From an uncultured Prevotellaceae bacterium (GTDB lineage: Bacteria > Bacteroidota > Bacteroidia > Bacteroidales > Bacteroidaceae), in contig CACZPU010000016.1 of NCBI GenBank assembly GCA_902783165.1, forward strand, positions 17,908 to 81,907: a stretch of DNA of 64,000 nucleotides. The letters run 5' to 3'. The notes below the pieces were generated by a model. That model was not told the origin of the DNA and ran no database searches. It saw only the letters and a list, made by a program, of their open reading frames with translations. Shown here one piece after another: positions 1-8,375 of the stretch (positions are counted from its first letter, which is position 1; each line of letters opens with the position of its first letter). The position numbers were made by a program, and so were the translations under genes.

Positions 1-468
1 ATCCTTTGGACCTTCGCCCTTGAAGTCAAACTCTACAGAAGTGGGAGGCATGCAGTTCTGGTCGTTACAAGCACCGTATTCCAGGTATCCTTTGATGTTG
101 TATGTCTTGCCTGTAACCTTGTAGCGCTGGATAAATGTCACATTATTCTCAAAGTAGCGCAGTGTCATGTCGAACAACTTGTCGAATTTGTTGATTTCCT
201 TTCCTTGAGCCTTCAATTTCCCATCTGCCTTGGCACCTTCAGCCTTCTCGGTGTTGATGGTGGCTGAGATAGGACCGTCAGCAGGCAACCCTGTGGAATA
301 GACATGCCAGCCAGCATCAATTTTGCCAGTGAAAATGACATCCACCTCGGTTGGAGACACTTGTTTTTGGGTCACTGTGAAATGAACTGGATCTTGCATT
401 TGTGCATTTGCCGCCATGGCAAAGAAGGCCATAATGGCAACCAGAATAGTTGTTTTGATAGTTTTCAT
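1..468 (-). CDS. DsbD-like thiol:disulfide interchange protein, N-terminal part (partial)
   Basis: The gene starts at 468 and runs off the left edge, so only 156 codons are present. Residues 1-22 form a signal peptide ending ANAQ. The rest matches the periplasmic N-terminal domain of DsbD/ScsB-type reductases, with a Cys pair at residues 134 and 139 in GACNDQNCMPPTS. In this family the pair passes electrons from the membrane domain to periplasmic thioredoxin-like clients. The membrane and C-terminal thioredoxin domains would lie outside the window. The window's far end holds five TlpA-like proteins that could be clients, but that link is inference. Confidence 0.8.
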   Translation of the reverse strand, partial: MKTIKTTILVAIMAFFAMAANAQMQDPVHFTVTQKQVSPTEVDVIFTGKIDAGWHVYSTGLPADGPISATINTEKAEGAKADGKLKAQGKEINKFDKLFDMTLRYFENNVTFIQRYKVTGKTYNIKGYLEYGACNDQNCMPPTSVEFDFKGEGPKD

Positions 469-502
469 ATTTGTTCGTTGATGTAAAAGTGTTCTTGATA
501 TA

Positions 503-1792
503 TTATTTTTTATGTGTCATTATGTCGAGTACAAAGCGGTCTGTTTCATCCATGCCTTTACTGCCGATAGCAGTCAGATTATGGATGCTCTTGTCAACAT
601 CATCATCAATGATACCCTCGACAGATGTCACATACTTGTGCTGCATGGCCAGCATGGCGCTCATCACTGCTGTGCTAACACCTGTTGTCAGTTTCAGTGC
701 ACAAGAAGGCTTCGCTCCATCACATATCATTCCTGTTAGGTTGGCAATCATGTTCTTGACAGAATAGCTAATTTGCTCATAGCAGCCCCCCATCAAGTAG
801 GTGATTCCGCAAGAACTACCTGTACTTGCAACTACACAACCACACAGTGCACTGAGTCTTCCTAGTGATTGCTTGATATAGATGGCTGTAAGGTTACTGA
901 TTATCAGTGCACGAATAAGTTCCTCTTCTGTGTTGTGGTTTTCTTTTGCGAATACAACAACGGGCATAGTAGCGCAGATTCCTTGGTTCCCGCTACCACT
1001 GTTGCTCATGACGGGAACCATGGCGCCAGCCATGCGGGCATCACATGCACAGCTTGTCACACTGAGCACCTTTGAGAAAACGCTGTCACCCATTATACCT
1101 TTGCCCAGCGGTGAGCTAATGGTTTTTCCTAGTTGGTGACCATAGTTTTCGCGAAGTCCGCTCTCGGCTGCAGCAGAATTCAACTTCTTTGCTTCAAGAA
1201 TGAATCGCAAGTCATCCAAATCAGTTGTTGTAGCAAATTCATAAACCTTATGAAGTGTAAGTTTGGGCTCGTCATTATCATCAGCGGCTTCGTCCTGCTC
1301 GTTTGTCTTTTCAAGAACGACTTCGTTGTCATGTCTGAGAAAAACGAAATTAGTATGGCTTGTCTTGATACGAGCCTCGGCTTCGTGGCCGTTAGCTGAG
1401 CAGATTACGTTGATAAATAATTTGTCTTTATCTTCTTCTTCAAGCATAATGTGCATGCGTTTTTCGGCAATGAATTTTTTGCCTTCTTCCACAGCTTGCT
1501 TATTGCTGTCTCGCAACACTTCCAATTCAAGTTCTGGGCGGCCGATAAGTGCTCCTAATGCAATGGCAATAGGAAGTCCAATCATTCCAGTGCCAGGAAT
1601 GCCAACGCCCATAGCATTTTTCAGAATATTAGCACTTAGACGCAGCTCAATGTGTTCGGGTCTGCATCCCAATAACTTTGTGGCCTTGGCCACACACAAT
1701 GCAACGGCCATTGGCTCTGTACAACCAATTGCCGGTACCACCTGACGGTGTAACAAATCAATAATTGCGTTTTTTTCTTCTACAGGAAGCAT
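503..1792 (-). CDS. L-cysteine desulfidase / UPF0597 (serine dehydratase alpha-like) protein
   Basis: A 429-residue protein of the UPF0597 family (E. coli YhaM/CyuA; archaeal L-cysteine desulfidase). Characterised members split L-cysteine to pyruvate, ammonia and sulfide using an oxygen-sensitive Fe-S cluster. Cysteines that could ligate it are visible: Cys24 in GCTEP and C-terminal Cys clusters in SCACDARMAG, CGCVVASTGSSCG and CDGAKPSCALK. Glycine-rich stretches (GVGIPGTGMIGLP) also fit. The start is an ATG at 1792. A possible -7 element lies at 1844-1851, divergent from the greA promoter. The family is clear; cysteine rather than another amino acid as substrate is inferred. Confidence 0.8.
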   Translation of the reverse strand: MLPVEEKNAIIDLLHRQVVPAIGCTEPMAVALCVAKATKLLGCRPEHIELRLSANILKNAMGVGIPGTGMIGLPIAIALGALIGRPELELEVLRDSNKQAVEEGKKFIAEKRMHIMLEEEDKDKLFINVICSANGHEAEARIKTSHTNFVFLRHDNEVVLEKTNEQDEAADDNDEPKLTLHKVYEFATTTDLDDLRFILEAKKLNSAAAESGLRENYGHQLGKTISSPLGKGIMGDSVFSKVLSVTSCACDARMAGAMVPVMSNSGSGNQGICATMPVVVFAKENHNTEEELIRALIISNLTAIYIKQSLGRLSALCGCVVASTGSSCGITYLMGGCYEQISYSVKNMIANLTGMICDGAKPSCALKLTTGVSTAVMSAMLAMQHKYVTSVEGIIDDDVDKSIHNLTAIGSKGMDETDRFVLDIMTHKK

Positions 1793-1843
1793 GGTATCTT
1801 CGTAACTTTTATTAATTATACGTCAAGAACGTTTTTATGGGTA

Positions 1844-1851
1844 CAAAGGTA
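1844..1851 (-). promoter_or_regulatory. Possible -7 element for the UPF0597 gene
   Basis: The minus strand reads TACCTTTG, matching the Bacteroides -7 consensus TAnnTTTG, about 52 bp before the start codon at 1792. No good TTTG lies 19-21 bp further upstream, so this is a weak call. Confidence 0.4.
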
Positions 1852-1888
1852 CGCTATTTTTAGAAATAATTAATATTTTGAAAAATAA

Positions 1889-1920
1889 TTTGCATGTATC
1901 AATTTTTTTTTTTATATTTG
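1889..1920 (+). promoter_or_regulatory. Bacteroides-type promoter of greA-HIT operon
   Basis: TTTG at 1889-1892, a 20-bp spacer, then TATATTTG at 1913-1920. Both boxes and the spacing match the Bacteroides sigma consensus. Transcription would begin near 1927, giving a leader of about 120 nt before greA. Confidence 0.75.
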
Positions 1921-1954
1921 CAGTCGAAAACAAAAAGAAAATGAGGGATAAGGG

Positions 1955-1983
1955 ATTCCGACATTGGGGAATGATGTCGGAAT
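1955..1983 (+). promoter_or_regulatory. Leader hairpin upstream of greA
   Basis: Perfect 10-bp inverted repeat: ATTCCGACAT at 1955-1964 and ATGTCGGAAT at 1974-1983, with a 9-nt loop. It lies about 28 nt into the predicted greA transcript and is followed by TCTTTATGTTTTC, which is T-rich but interrupted. It sits inside a possible 27-codon leader reading frame at 1941-2024. It could be an attenuator or RNA-stability element; the function is not known. Confidence 0.55.
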
Positions 1984-2048
1984 TCTTTATGTTTTCATTG
2001 TGTGGAAATGCCTTTTTCAAGTAGAATAACTAAAATACAGATAAGATT

Positions 2049-2513
2049 ATGGCTTATATGTCACAAGATGGCTACGATAAGTTGGTAGCTGAATTAAAAC
2101 GCTTGGAAAGCGTTGAACGGCCTAAAGCATCTGCCGCTATCGCAGATGCCAGAGATAAGGGCGATTTGAGCGAGAACTCAGAATATGATGCAGCTAAGGA
2201 GGCTCAGGCTAAGCTTGAGAATAAAATTAATGAGTTGAAAGCCACTCTCGCAGAAGCTAAAATCATTGATACTTCGCGTTTGAGTTCAGATAGTGTTCAG
2301 ATTCTTTCAAAAGTGGGAATGACCAATCTTGCGACAAATGCAAAAATGTCATATACCATCGTGAGTGAAAGCGAGGCCAATCTTCGTGAGGGGAAAATAT
2401 CTATAACAACCCCTATTGCCCAAGGTTTGCTTAATCATAAAGTGGGTGATGTGGTCGAAGTGAAGATACCACGTGGTGTTATAAAGTTGAGAATTGATAC
2501 CATTTCAATTTAA
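2049..2513 (+). CDS. greA: Transcription elongation factor GreA
   Basis: A 154-residue GreA, the normal family length. It rescues backtracked RNA polymerase by stimulating transcript cleavage through the secondary channel. The N-terminal coiled coil is clear, with tip residues in ARDKGDLSENSEYDAAKEAQ (about residues 35-55), including the acidic Asp/Glu pair needed for cleavage. The C-terminal domain has the usual KVGDVVEVKIPRG region. It is the first gene of a likely operon with the HIT gene 55 bp downstream, and it has a structured leader. Confidence 0.96.
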   Translation: MAYMSQDGYDKLVAELKRLESVERPKASAAIADARDKGDLSENSEYDAAKEAQAKLENKINELKATLAEAKIIDTSRLSSDSVQILSKVGMTNLATNAKMSYTIVSESEANLREGKISITTPIAQGLLNHKVGDVVEVKIPRGVIKLRIDTISI

Positions 2514-2568
2514 TAATATCATCGAAAATTTGGCATTAGCGATTAATTAATCAATAAAAGAAGAGAAT

Positions 2569-2967
2569 ATGGATATTTTTGCAAAAATAGCCGCAGGGGA
2601 GATACCAAGCTATAAATGTGCTGAAAGTGAAAAGTTTTATGCTTTTCTTGATATCAACCCGCTGGTGAAGGGTCATACATTGGTAATTCCTCGTCGGGAG
2701 ATTGATTATGTCTTTGATATGGAGGATGATGAGATTGGTGAATACATGCAGTTTGCTAAGAAGGTTGCAGTTGCAATCAAAACCGCTTTTCCTTGTGTGA
2801 AAGTAGGAATGGCTGTTCTTGGACTAGAAATTTCTCATGCTCACATTCATCTTGTCCCCATGCAAAGCGAGAAAGATATGCTTTTCAGTAATACCAAACT
2901 GAAATTGAGCGAAGATGAGTTCAAGGAAATAGCTGCAAAGATAAATGCTGCTTTTGACAATCTTTAA
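2569..2967 (+). CDS. HIT family protein (nucleotide hydrolase/transferase)
   Basis: A 132-residue histidine-triad protein beginning MDIFAKIAAGEIPSYK, typical of Hint-type members. The catalytic triad is in HAHIHLVPM (about residues 90-97), and the family's DINPLVKGHTLVIP segment is near residue 30. Family members hydrolyse nucleoside phosphoramidates or related adenylates in the cytoplasm. It follows greA on the same strand and ends just before a strong terminator. Confidence 0.9.
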   Translation: MDIFAKIAAGEIPSYKCAESEKFYAFLDINPLVKGHTLVIPRREIDYVFDMEDDEIGEYMQFAKKVAVAIKTAFPCVKVGMAVLGLEISHAHIHLVPMQSEKDMLFSNTKLKLSEDEFKEIAAKINAAFDNL

Positions 2968-3003
2968 AAGGTAGATATAAGTTTCTACTATATGGTTCAA
3001 AAA

Positions 3004-3036
3004 GGGCACTGGTATTTTTTACCAGTGCCCTTTTTT
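3004..3036. terminator. Bidirectional terminator between the HIT gene and dgt
   Basis: Arms GGGCACTGGTA (3004-3014) and TACCAGTGCCC (3020-3030) flank five T's. T's follow on the plus strand (3031-3036) and A's precede the stem, so it can end both convergent transcripts. Confidence 0.9.
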
Positions 3037-3054
3037 GTTTTATTAAACTGGACT

Positions 3055-4392
3055 TTAAACGATAGGTAGGCTGATACCATTGATTTTCTGATAGATGTCA
3101 AGTGCGTAGACGTCGGTCATCCCGCTAATGTAGTCGATTACGGCCATTATTCGTTCTTCAAGCAGTTCGCTCCTTATATCGTACTGACTACTGAAGCGGT
3201 TGATGAGTTGTTGTGAATGAAACTTCTCAGGATGGACAGCTGCTTCAATTAGGTTGGACATCAGTGTTTCAATAATCTTATAACCAGACAGTTCAACGTC
3301 AAGAACAGGACGACTATTGTAGATTTTTCGTTTTGAGATATCTGTACAATGCTTGTATGCCCTGTTCAGAGGTGTTGAAATATGGTCAATCAAACTGCCA
3401 TTGAATGTGCCATTGAGGATATTATCCTCGTTTTCTACGAATGTCTTAACACATTCGTTTTCCAATTTTCCTATAACACAGGCACGAAAATAAATCACTT
3501 TTTCGTTCTCGTCAGTAATGCCTTCGTCAATGATACGTTGAAGTATATGCCTTTTTTCTTCATCTGTAAAGAATTCAAGCAACATGTTTGCTGTCTCATC
3601 AAAAGAAAGAATCTTCAGCTTATGCGAATCTTCAATATCCATAATCTCGTAACATATGTCATCAGCAGCTTCTACAAGATATACCAATGGGTGACGCGAA
3701 TATTGCAATGGTTCTTTTTCTTTTGATATTTTTTTGATACCAAGTTCATGTGCTATACGTTCATAGATATGTTTTTCGGAATTGAAAAAACCGAATTTTC
3801 CTTTTTTGTTTGCAACAAGAGAGGCGTATGGATACTTGACAATGGAGGCTAATGTGGAATATGTCATAACAAAACCGCCATCTCTTCTTCCCAAGAAACG
3901 GTGGGTAAGGAGCCGGAAAGCATTGGCATTACCTTCGAAATGGGTTATGTCACTCCAAAACTCAGAGGAGAGTTTTTCTTTTAGGTATGAACCCTCTCCT
4001 TCTGTGAAGAATGCTTGTATAGCCTTTTCCCCACTATGTCCGAATGGCGGGTTACCCATGTCATGAGCAAGGCAGGCAGTACTTACAATTGTACCAATAT
4101 GGGGTAGCAAGGATTGGCTCAGTTCTGGCCGTTGTTGAATTAGTAGATTGGCAACATCATTACCTAGTGACATGCCAACGCTAGCAACCTCGAGCGAATG
4201 TGTTAGCCTGTTATGTACAAAAATACTACCAGGAAGTGGGAATACTTGCGTTTTGTTCTGCATCCTCCTGAAAGGTGCGGAAAAAATGAGTCGATCGTAA
4301 TCCCTTTTGAATTGCGACCGGTCATCATGTCGTTCCGGATTGCGGTTCTCTTGTCCGAGTCTTTTATAGGAAATAAGTTTTTCCCACTGCAT
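3055..4392 (-). CDS. dgt: Deoxyguanosinetriphosphate triphosphohydrolase-like dNTPase
   Basis: A 445-residue HD-domain dNTPase, which in this family cleaves dNTPs to deoxynucleosides and triphosphate. The metal-binding HD signature is visible: His65 in HNRLTHSLEVAS and His110-Asp111 in LAHDMGNPPFGHSGE. The length agrees with the Dgt-type subfamily. It starts 20 bp after the ftsZ stop codon on the same strand, so it is probably the last gene of the division operon, ending at the bidirectional terminator. Substrate preference cannot be read from the sequence. Confidence 0.88.
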   Translation of the reverse strand: MQWEKLISYKRLGQENRNPERHDDRSQFKRDYDRLIFSAPFRRMQNKTQVFPLPGSIFVHNRLTHSLEVASVGMSLGNDVANLLIQQRPELSQSLLPHIGTIVSTACLAHDMGNPPFGHSGEKAIQAFFTEGEGSYLKEKLSSEFWSDITHFEGNANAFRLLTHRFLGRRDGGFVMTYSTLASIVKYPYASLVANKKGKFGFFNSEKHIYERIAHELGIKKISKEKEPLQYSRHPLVYLVEAADDICYEIMDIEDSHKLKILSFDETANMLLEFFTDEEKRHILQRIIDEGITDENEKVIYFRACVIGKLENECVKTFVENEDNILNGTFNGSLIDHISTPLNRAYKHCTDISKRKIYNSRPVLDVELSGYKIIETLMSNLIEAAVHPEKFHSQQLINRFSSQYDIRSELLEERIMAVIDYISGMTDVYALDIYQKINGISLPIV

Positions 4393-4412
4393 ACTTTAAT
4401 TTGGAAAGTAAA

Positions 4413-5741
4413 TTAGGCAAACTTAATAGTCCCTTGAATAGCTTCGCGCTTGTCGTCGTCATCATTTTTCACATTGCCTGCAGCTTTGCTTCTTATTTCT
4501 TCTAGCACCTGACGAGTGCGCTTGTAGGTAGGAGTCTGCTCCACATCGCTGATGACGTCTTCGTTGTCGAGGTCTTCCTGACGGAAAATGAAAATATGTG
4601 GACGTCGTTTGTATTGGCTGGTGCTGCCGTCTTTTCCATAATAGCGGTTACGACGATCTTGGCGTTCTGCGGCTTTCTCCTCTTCTGCAGCAATGCGGTC
4701 AGCTTCCTCTTGTGTTCGTTTTGTGAAATGTCCGCTCATGCCGTCAACATCTTCTATGCCAAATCCTGTGGCAAGTATTGTCACTTTTACTTTGTCGCCA
4801 AGTTCCGGGTCGGTGGCAAGTCCCCATTTTATTTCAAAATTGTTGCCGAATTTTGCCATAAAATCATTCACGTCGTTCATTTCTTCCATCATTAAACCTT
4901 GTTTGTTCTGTTTGTCAGAACAGAATGAGATGCTGAGAAGAATCCTTTTCGAATTAAACACATCGTTGTCATTGAGCAGCGGTGAATGGAGCGCATCCTC
5001 TATAGCCTTTTTAACCCTTCCTTCTCCTTCTCCGTATCCAGTGGACATAATGGCAACTCCACCATCCTTTAAAACGGTTTTCACATCGTTGAAGTCTAGA
5101 TTAATAAGTCCATGAACGGTAATAATCTCTGCGATTGACTTGGCTGCCACGCTCAACGTGTCGTCAGCTTTTCCAAAGGCATCCAAAACTGTTAGTTCTG
5201 GATAAATCTCGCGTAGCCGCTCATTGTTAATTACAAGAAGGGCGTCTACGTGTTTTGACATTTCTTCGACACCGTCGAGTGCCTGGTCGATTTTTTTTGG
5301 TCCTTCAAAGCGGAAGGGAATGGTAACGATTCCAACGGTAAGTATACCCAACTCTTTGCTTATACGAGCGATAACAGGAGCTGCTCCAGTGCCGGTTCCA
5401 CCGCCCATGCCAGCAGTGATAAAAGCCATCTTTGTGCCATCGGAAAGCATATTCCTTACGTCTTCTATGCTTTCTTCTGCGGCCTGACGTGCCTTTTCAG
5501 GCTTGTTTCCTGCTCCAAGCCCCTCTTTTCCTAGCTGGAGATGAATTGGAACAGGGCTGTCGTTAAGAGCCTGATTGTCGGTGTTGCAAAGGACGAACGA
5601 CACATCATGAATACCTTCACGATACATATGGTTGACAGCATTGCCGCCTCCACCACCCACACCAATCACTTTGATGATACTATTTTCTTTTTCAGGATCT
5701 GTGAAATCCAATATGTCGAAATTTGAATTATTGTCTGCCAT
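4413..5741 (-). CDS. ftsZ: Cell division protein FtsZ
   Basis: A 442-residue tubulin-like GTPase that forms the division ring. The signature GGGTGTG is at residues 113-119, the N-terminal GVGGGGGNAVNHM nucleotide site at about 27-39, and the T7-loop NLDFNDVKTVL near 216. The C-terminal 120 residues are a charged linker with several YKR motifs; the classic conserved C-terminal peptide is not obvious, and the protein ends QGTIKFA. It follows ftsA with a 92-bp gap in the division cluster. Confidence 0.97.
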   Translation of the reverse strand: MADNNSNFDILDFTDPEKENSIIKVIGVGGGGGNAVNHMYREGIHDVSFVLCNTDNQALNDSPVPIHLQLGKEGLGAGNKPEKARQAAEESIEDVRNMLSDGTKMAFITAGMGGGTGTGAAPVIARISKELGILTVGIVTIPFRFEGPKKIDQALDGVEEMSKHVDALLVINNERLREIYPELTVLDAFGKADDTLSVAAKSIAEIITVHGLINLDFNDVKTVLKDGGVAIMSTGYGEGEGRVKKAIEDALHSPLLNDNDVFNSKRILLSISFCSDKQNKQGLMMEEMNDVNDFMAKFGNNFEIKWGLATDPELGDKVKVTILATGFGIEDVDGMSGHFTKRTQEEADRIAAEEEKAAERQDRRNRYYGKDGSTSQYKRRPHIFIFRQEDLDNEDVISDVEQTPTYKRTRQVLEEIRSKAAGNVKNDDDDKREAIQGTIKFA

Positions 5742-5833
5742 GATACTTTTATTGTTTGATTGTTATTCAGCTATTACGAGATTGATTGCTTTATGGTTTC
5801 GAATAAATTAACGTCGCTTTAACTTGACAATGT

Positions 5834-7306
5834 TTATTCTTCTGGTTCCTGCACAAGCCCTTTCAAGAAATCAAGTATTTTGTTGCCTGTTTTCTTTATT
5901 TTACTACCATCCTTTTTTCTACGCTGTTCCTCTTCTGCAGCAATTCTAATTGCCTCGGCGGCAGCCTCTTCTTCAGCACGGCGTTTTTCTTCTTCAGCTT
6001 CTTCGGCCTTTCTTTTTTCTTCTTCAGCTTTTTGCTTTTCTGCTTCGGTCAATACAATCCCAGGCGCCAATTCATTAGGGTTACGTGGGTCACGGTGAAT
6101 ATCCATCGTTGATGCGGGGGCTTTTTTCTCTCCAAATAAGTCACTGCTTGCATCCATTTCACCGCCGGCACAATTCATGTTACCTTTTGCCAAAAGTCCT
6201 AATACCGTGTTCATCATGGCGTTGTGGGCATTGATATCGGCATCCTTAGAAGTGATGCTTTGGGTAACAAATTTTGCAACACGAATCTTCTCTACATGAG
6301 TGTAATTTCGGAAAGCTGTTTCAATGTTTTTCATATTAGATCCACCTCCAGTCAAAACAATGCCACCAAGCAATCGGTCGGCGTATTCAGAGGGCACCTG
6401 ATACCAAACATTTTCAATGATTTCTTCTAATCTGCTTTCCACGATTGAGATAAAGTCGCGACTTTTTACATTTCTGTCACTATCGATGCTTATTGTGAGT
6501 TGATTATCTATTTCCCCATTGTCTGTCCAAGCACTTCCGTATTTAAGTTTCATTTGCTCAGCAGTAGTTTCTTCCATTTGCAGTGAAGCAATGTCTTTTG
6601 TGATATTGTTGCTTCCAAGTGGAATAACAGCCAAATGGCGTAAAATGTTTTTGTAGTATACACTAACAGTAGTAGTGTCTGCGCCTAAATCAACCAAAGT
6701 GCAGCCAGAGCGCTTTTCTGCATCTGTAAGAACACTGTCAGCCAAAGCAAGCGGAGCAAGGTACATGTCGGCGATAGCAATTCCGGCAAGGTCAAAACAT
6801 TTGTTCAGATTGCGATAGAACGTTTTCCGCCACAATATGTTGAGGAAATTTCCTTCTAATCTGGTACATTGTATTCCGACAGGGTCCATCTGAAACTGGT
6901 TGTCAACCTTGTATTCTTGAGTGGCAGCGTCAAGAATCTCCTGTTCTTGATAACTCATCGCTCGGTTGCCATCCATGAGTTCGTTGATCATTTCTTGGGT
7001 GACAATTGTTTCCTCTGCAAAATTCTTAACGATGTTGTTTTTCACACTGCGAATTGATTGTCCTCCGACCCCAACATAAACGCGTGAAATATTTGTCTTG
7101 AGTGTTGTCGTGAGTTTTTTTACAATGTTAGTGATACATTGAGCTGTTTTGTCAATGTTGTAAACAACCCCCTTGCGGATAAAAGTGGAGGAATCCTCTC
7201 TCACCACAGCAAGTACATCGATGCTTCCGTCGAGTTTTTTCTTTCCCGCAATACCCGTCATCTTGGATGATCCGAGTTCGATTGCCACTATAAATTCCCT
7301 TGCCAT
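5834..7306 (-). CDS. ftsA: Cell division protein FtsA
   Basis: A 490-residue actin-like protein that tethers FtsZ to the membrane. It begins VAIELGSSKMTGIAGKK (phosphate-1 motif) and has DLGADTTTVSVYY and GIVLTGGGSNM in ATPase positions. Beyond the core lies a Lys/Glu/Ala-rich segment of about 50 residues (KAEEEKRKAEEAEEEKRR and onward) predicted to be a long helix, then a C-terminal amphipathic helix NKILDFLKGLVQ that would act as the membrane anchor. The charged helix is longer than in most FtsA proteins. It starts 7 bp after ftsQ ends. Confidence 0.95.
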   Translation of the reverse strand: MAREFIVAIELGSSKMTGIAGKKKLDGSIDVLAVVREDSSTFIRKGVVYNIDKTAQCITNIVKKLTTTLKTNISRVYVGVGGQSIRSVKNNIVKNFAEETIVTQEMINELMDGNRAMSYQEQEILDAATQEYKVDNQFQMDPVGIQCTRLEGNFLNILWRKTFYRNLNKCFDLAGIAIADMYLAPLALADSVLTDAEKRSGCTLVDLGADTTTVSVYYKNILRHLAVIPLGSNNITKDIASLQMEETTAEQMKLKYGSAWTDNGEIDNQLTISIDSDRNVKSRDFISIVESRLEEIIENVWYQVPSEYADRLLGGIVLTGGGSNMKNIETAFRNYTHVEKIRVAKFVTQSITSKDADINAHNAMMNTVLGLLAKGNMNCAGGEMDASSDLFGEKKAPASTMDIHRDPRNPNELAPGIVLTEAEKQKAEEEKRKAEEAEEEKRRAEEEAAAEAIRIAAEEEQRRKKDGSKIKKTGNKILDFLKGLVQEPEE

Positions 7307-7313
7307 ACGCTAT

Positions 7314-8345
7314 CTATATTATTTTGTTATCTTTTTGTTTCTTGCTATTACTTATGTTTTTGTCTTTGTCTTGTTTAATAATGTTGCTTTCTTTATTGTT
7401 TTCTTGTTTGATTGAAGGCTTGTCTACTGTAGTTTCTTTTTTCAAATTATCGGTATTGTTTTGTTGTGTGGCCATGGAGTTTACGATAGAAGTTGTGTTT
7501 TCGTTTTCCGGTTTCATGACCACATTACTTGGTACTGGTTGAGCAATATCTTCATCATGTTTCTTGCAAATGATTTGATTCTCAAATTCAAGACTAATAT
7601 AATGATATTTGTTCCAACCTACTTCATTAAGCCCGTATTGATAGAATTTCTCCATTCGATTGAGTTTTTTCTTTACATAGCTGTTTATAGCCGCCTTGCG
7701 CTTATTGTCTGTGCTTTCTTTCGGTAAATAGCCAATGAATATGATGTGATCACCAACACGGGGAATAAGCTCGATTCCCATATCTGGCAGCACGTTTATT
7801 TGTTCTATTTGATGCTTCCAGAACTCATTTTCCATGATGGCTTCAGTAAGATTACAAATATAACTTTTTGCAAATACCCGGTTAATGTTTCCGGTAGCAA
7901 TCACCAAATCACTGGTGTATTTAGAATTTGGCATGATGCCGCCTTCGTCATCTACATAGTAGTCGTCTCCTAGATTGCTTTTTATGCGTACTATAGGCAA
8001 ACGCTGGGTGATGTTGATGCAAACATGTCCGTCTTGGGTTTTGTAGCATTGGGCGGTATTTACAAACGAACTTGTTTTAAGCACGTCTTCTATGGTTCGT
8101 GGGTTGACGAATTCCATTTGTTGCTTAAGAGGGTATAATTTCTTTTTGGACAAAATATTCTTTATTTCTTTTGCGCTAAGAAAGCCGTTTGTGTTTTCGT
8201 CGGCAATGTAAATGTTTACTTTGGTGCACATCTTTGCAGTCTCGTCTGGTTTGTTAAACGAGGTCATCGCCATCACAAGGTAGGCTGCCAAAAGAATGTC
8301 AAGGCAGACAATGATGGTTTTCTTCCAGTTGATGTGCAATTTCAT
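7314..8345 (-). CDS. ftsQ: Cell division protein FtsQ/DivIB
   Basis: A 343-residue bitopic division protein. A short cytoplasmic N-terminus is followed by one membrane helix (about residues 10-28), then a POTRA-like segment (TKVNIYIADENTNGFLSAKEI) and the FtsQ domain (VNTAQCYKTQDGHVCINITQRLPIVRI). About 75 residues at the C-terminus are low complexity, rich in Lys, Asn, Gln and Glu. The place between murC and ftsA supports the call. It scaffolds FtsL and partners in the divisome. Confidence 0.88.
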   Translation of the reverse strand: MKLHINWKKTIIVCLDILLAAYLVMAMTSFNKPDETAKMCTKVNIYIADENTNGFLSAKEIKNILSKKKLYPLKQQMEFVNPRTIEDVLKTSSFVNTAQCYKTQDGHVCINITQRLPIVRIKSNLGDDYYVDDEGGIMPNSKYTSDLVIATGNINRVFAKSYICNLTEAIMENEFWKHQIEQINVLPDMGIELIPRVGDHIIFIGYLPKESTDNKRKAAINSYVKKKLNRMEKFYQYGLNEVGWNKYHYISLEFENQIICKKHDEDIAQPVPSNVVMKPENENTTSIVNSMATQQNNTDNLKKETTVDKPSIKQENNKESNIIKQDKDKNISNSKKQKDNKII

Positions 8346-8375
8346 ATCTACTATATAACGTAAATGTAAGTCAAA

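Noticed and set aside
1835-2020. A 61-codon minus-strand frame upstream of greA
   Set aside because: AT-rich, without ribosome-binding sequence, and it runs through the greA promoter and leader hairpin.
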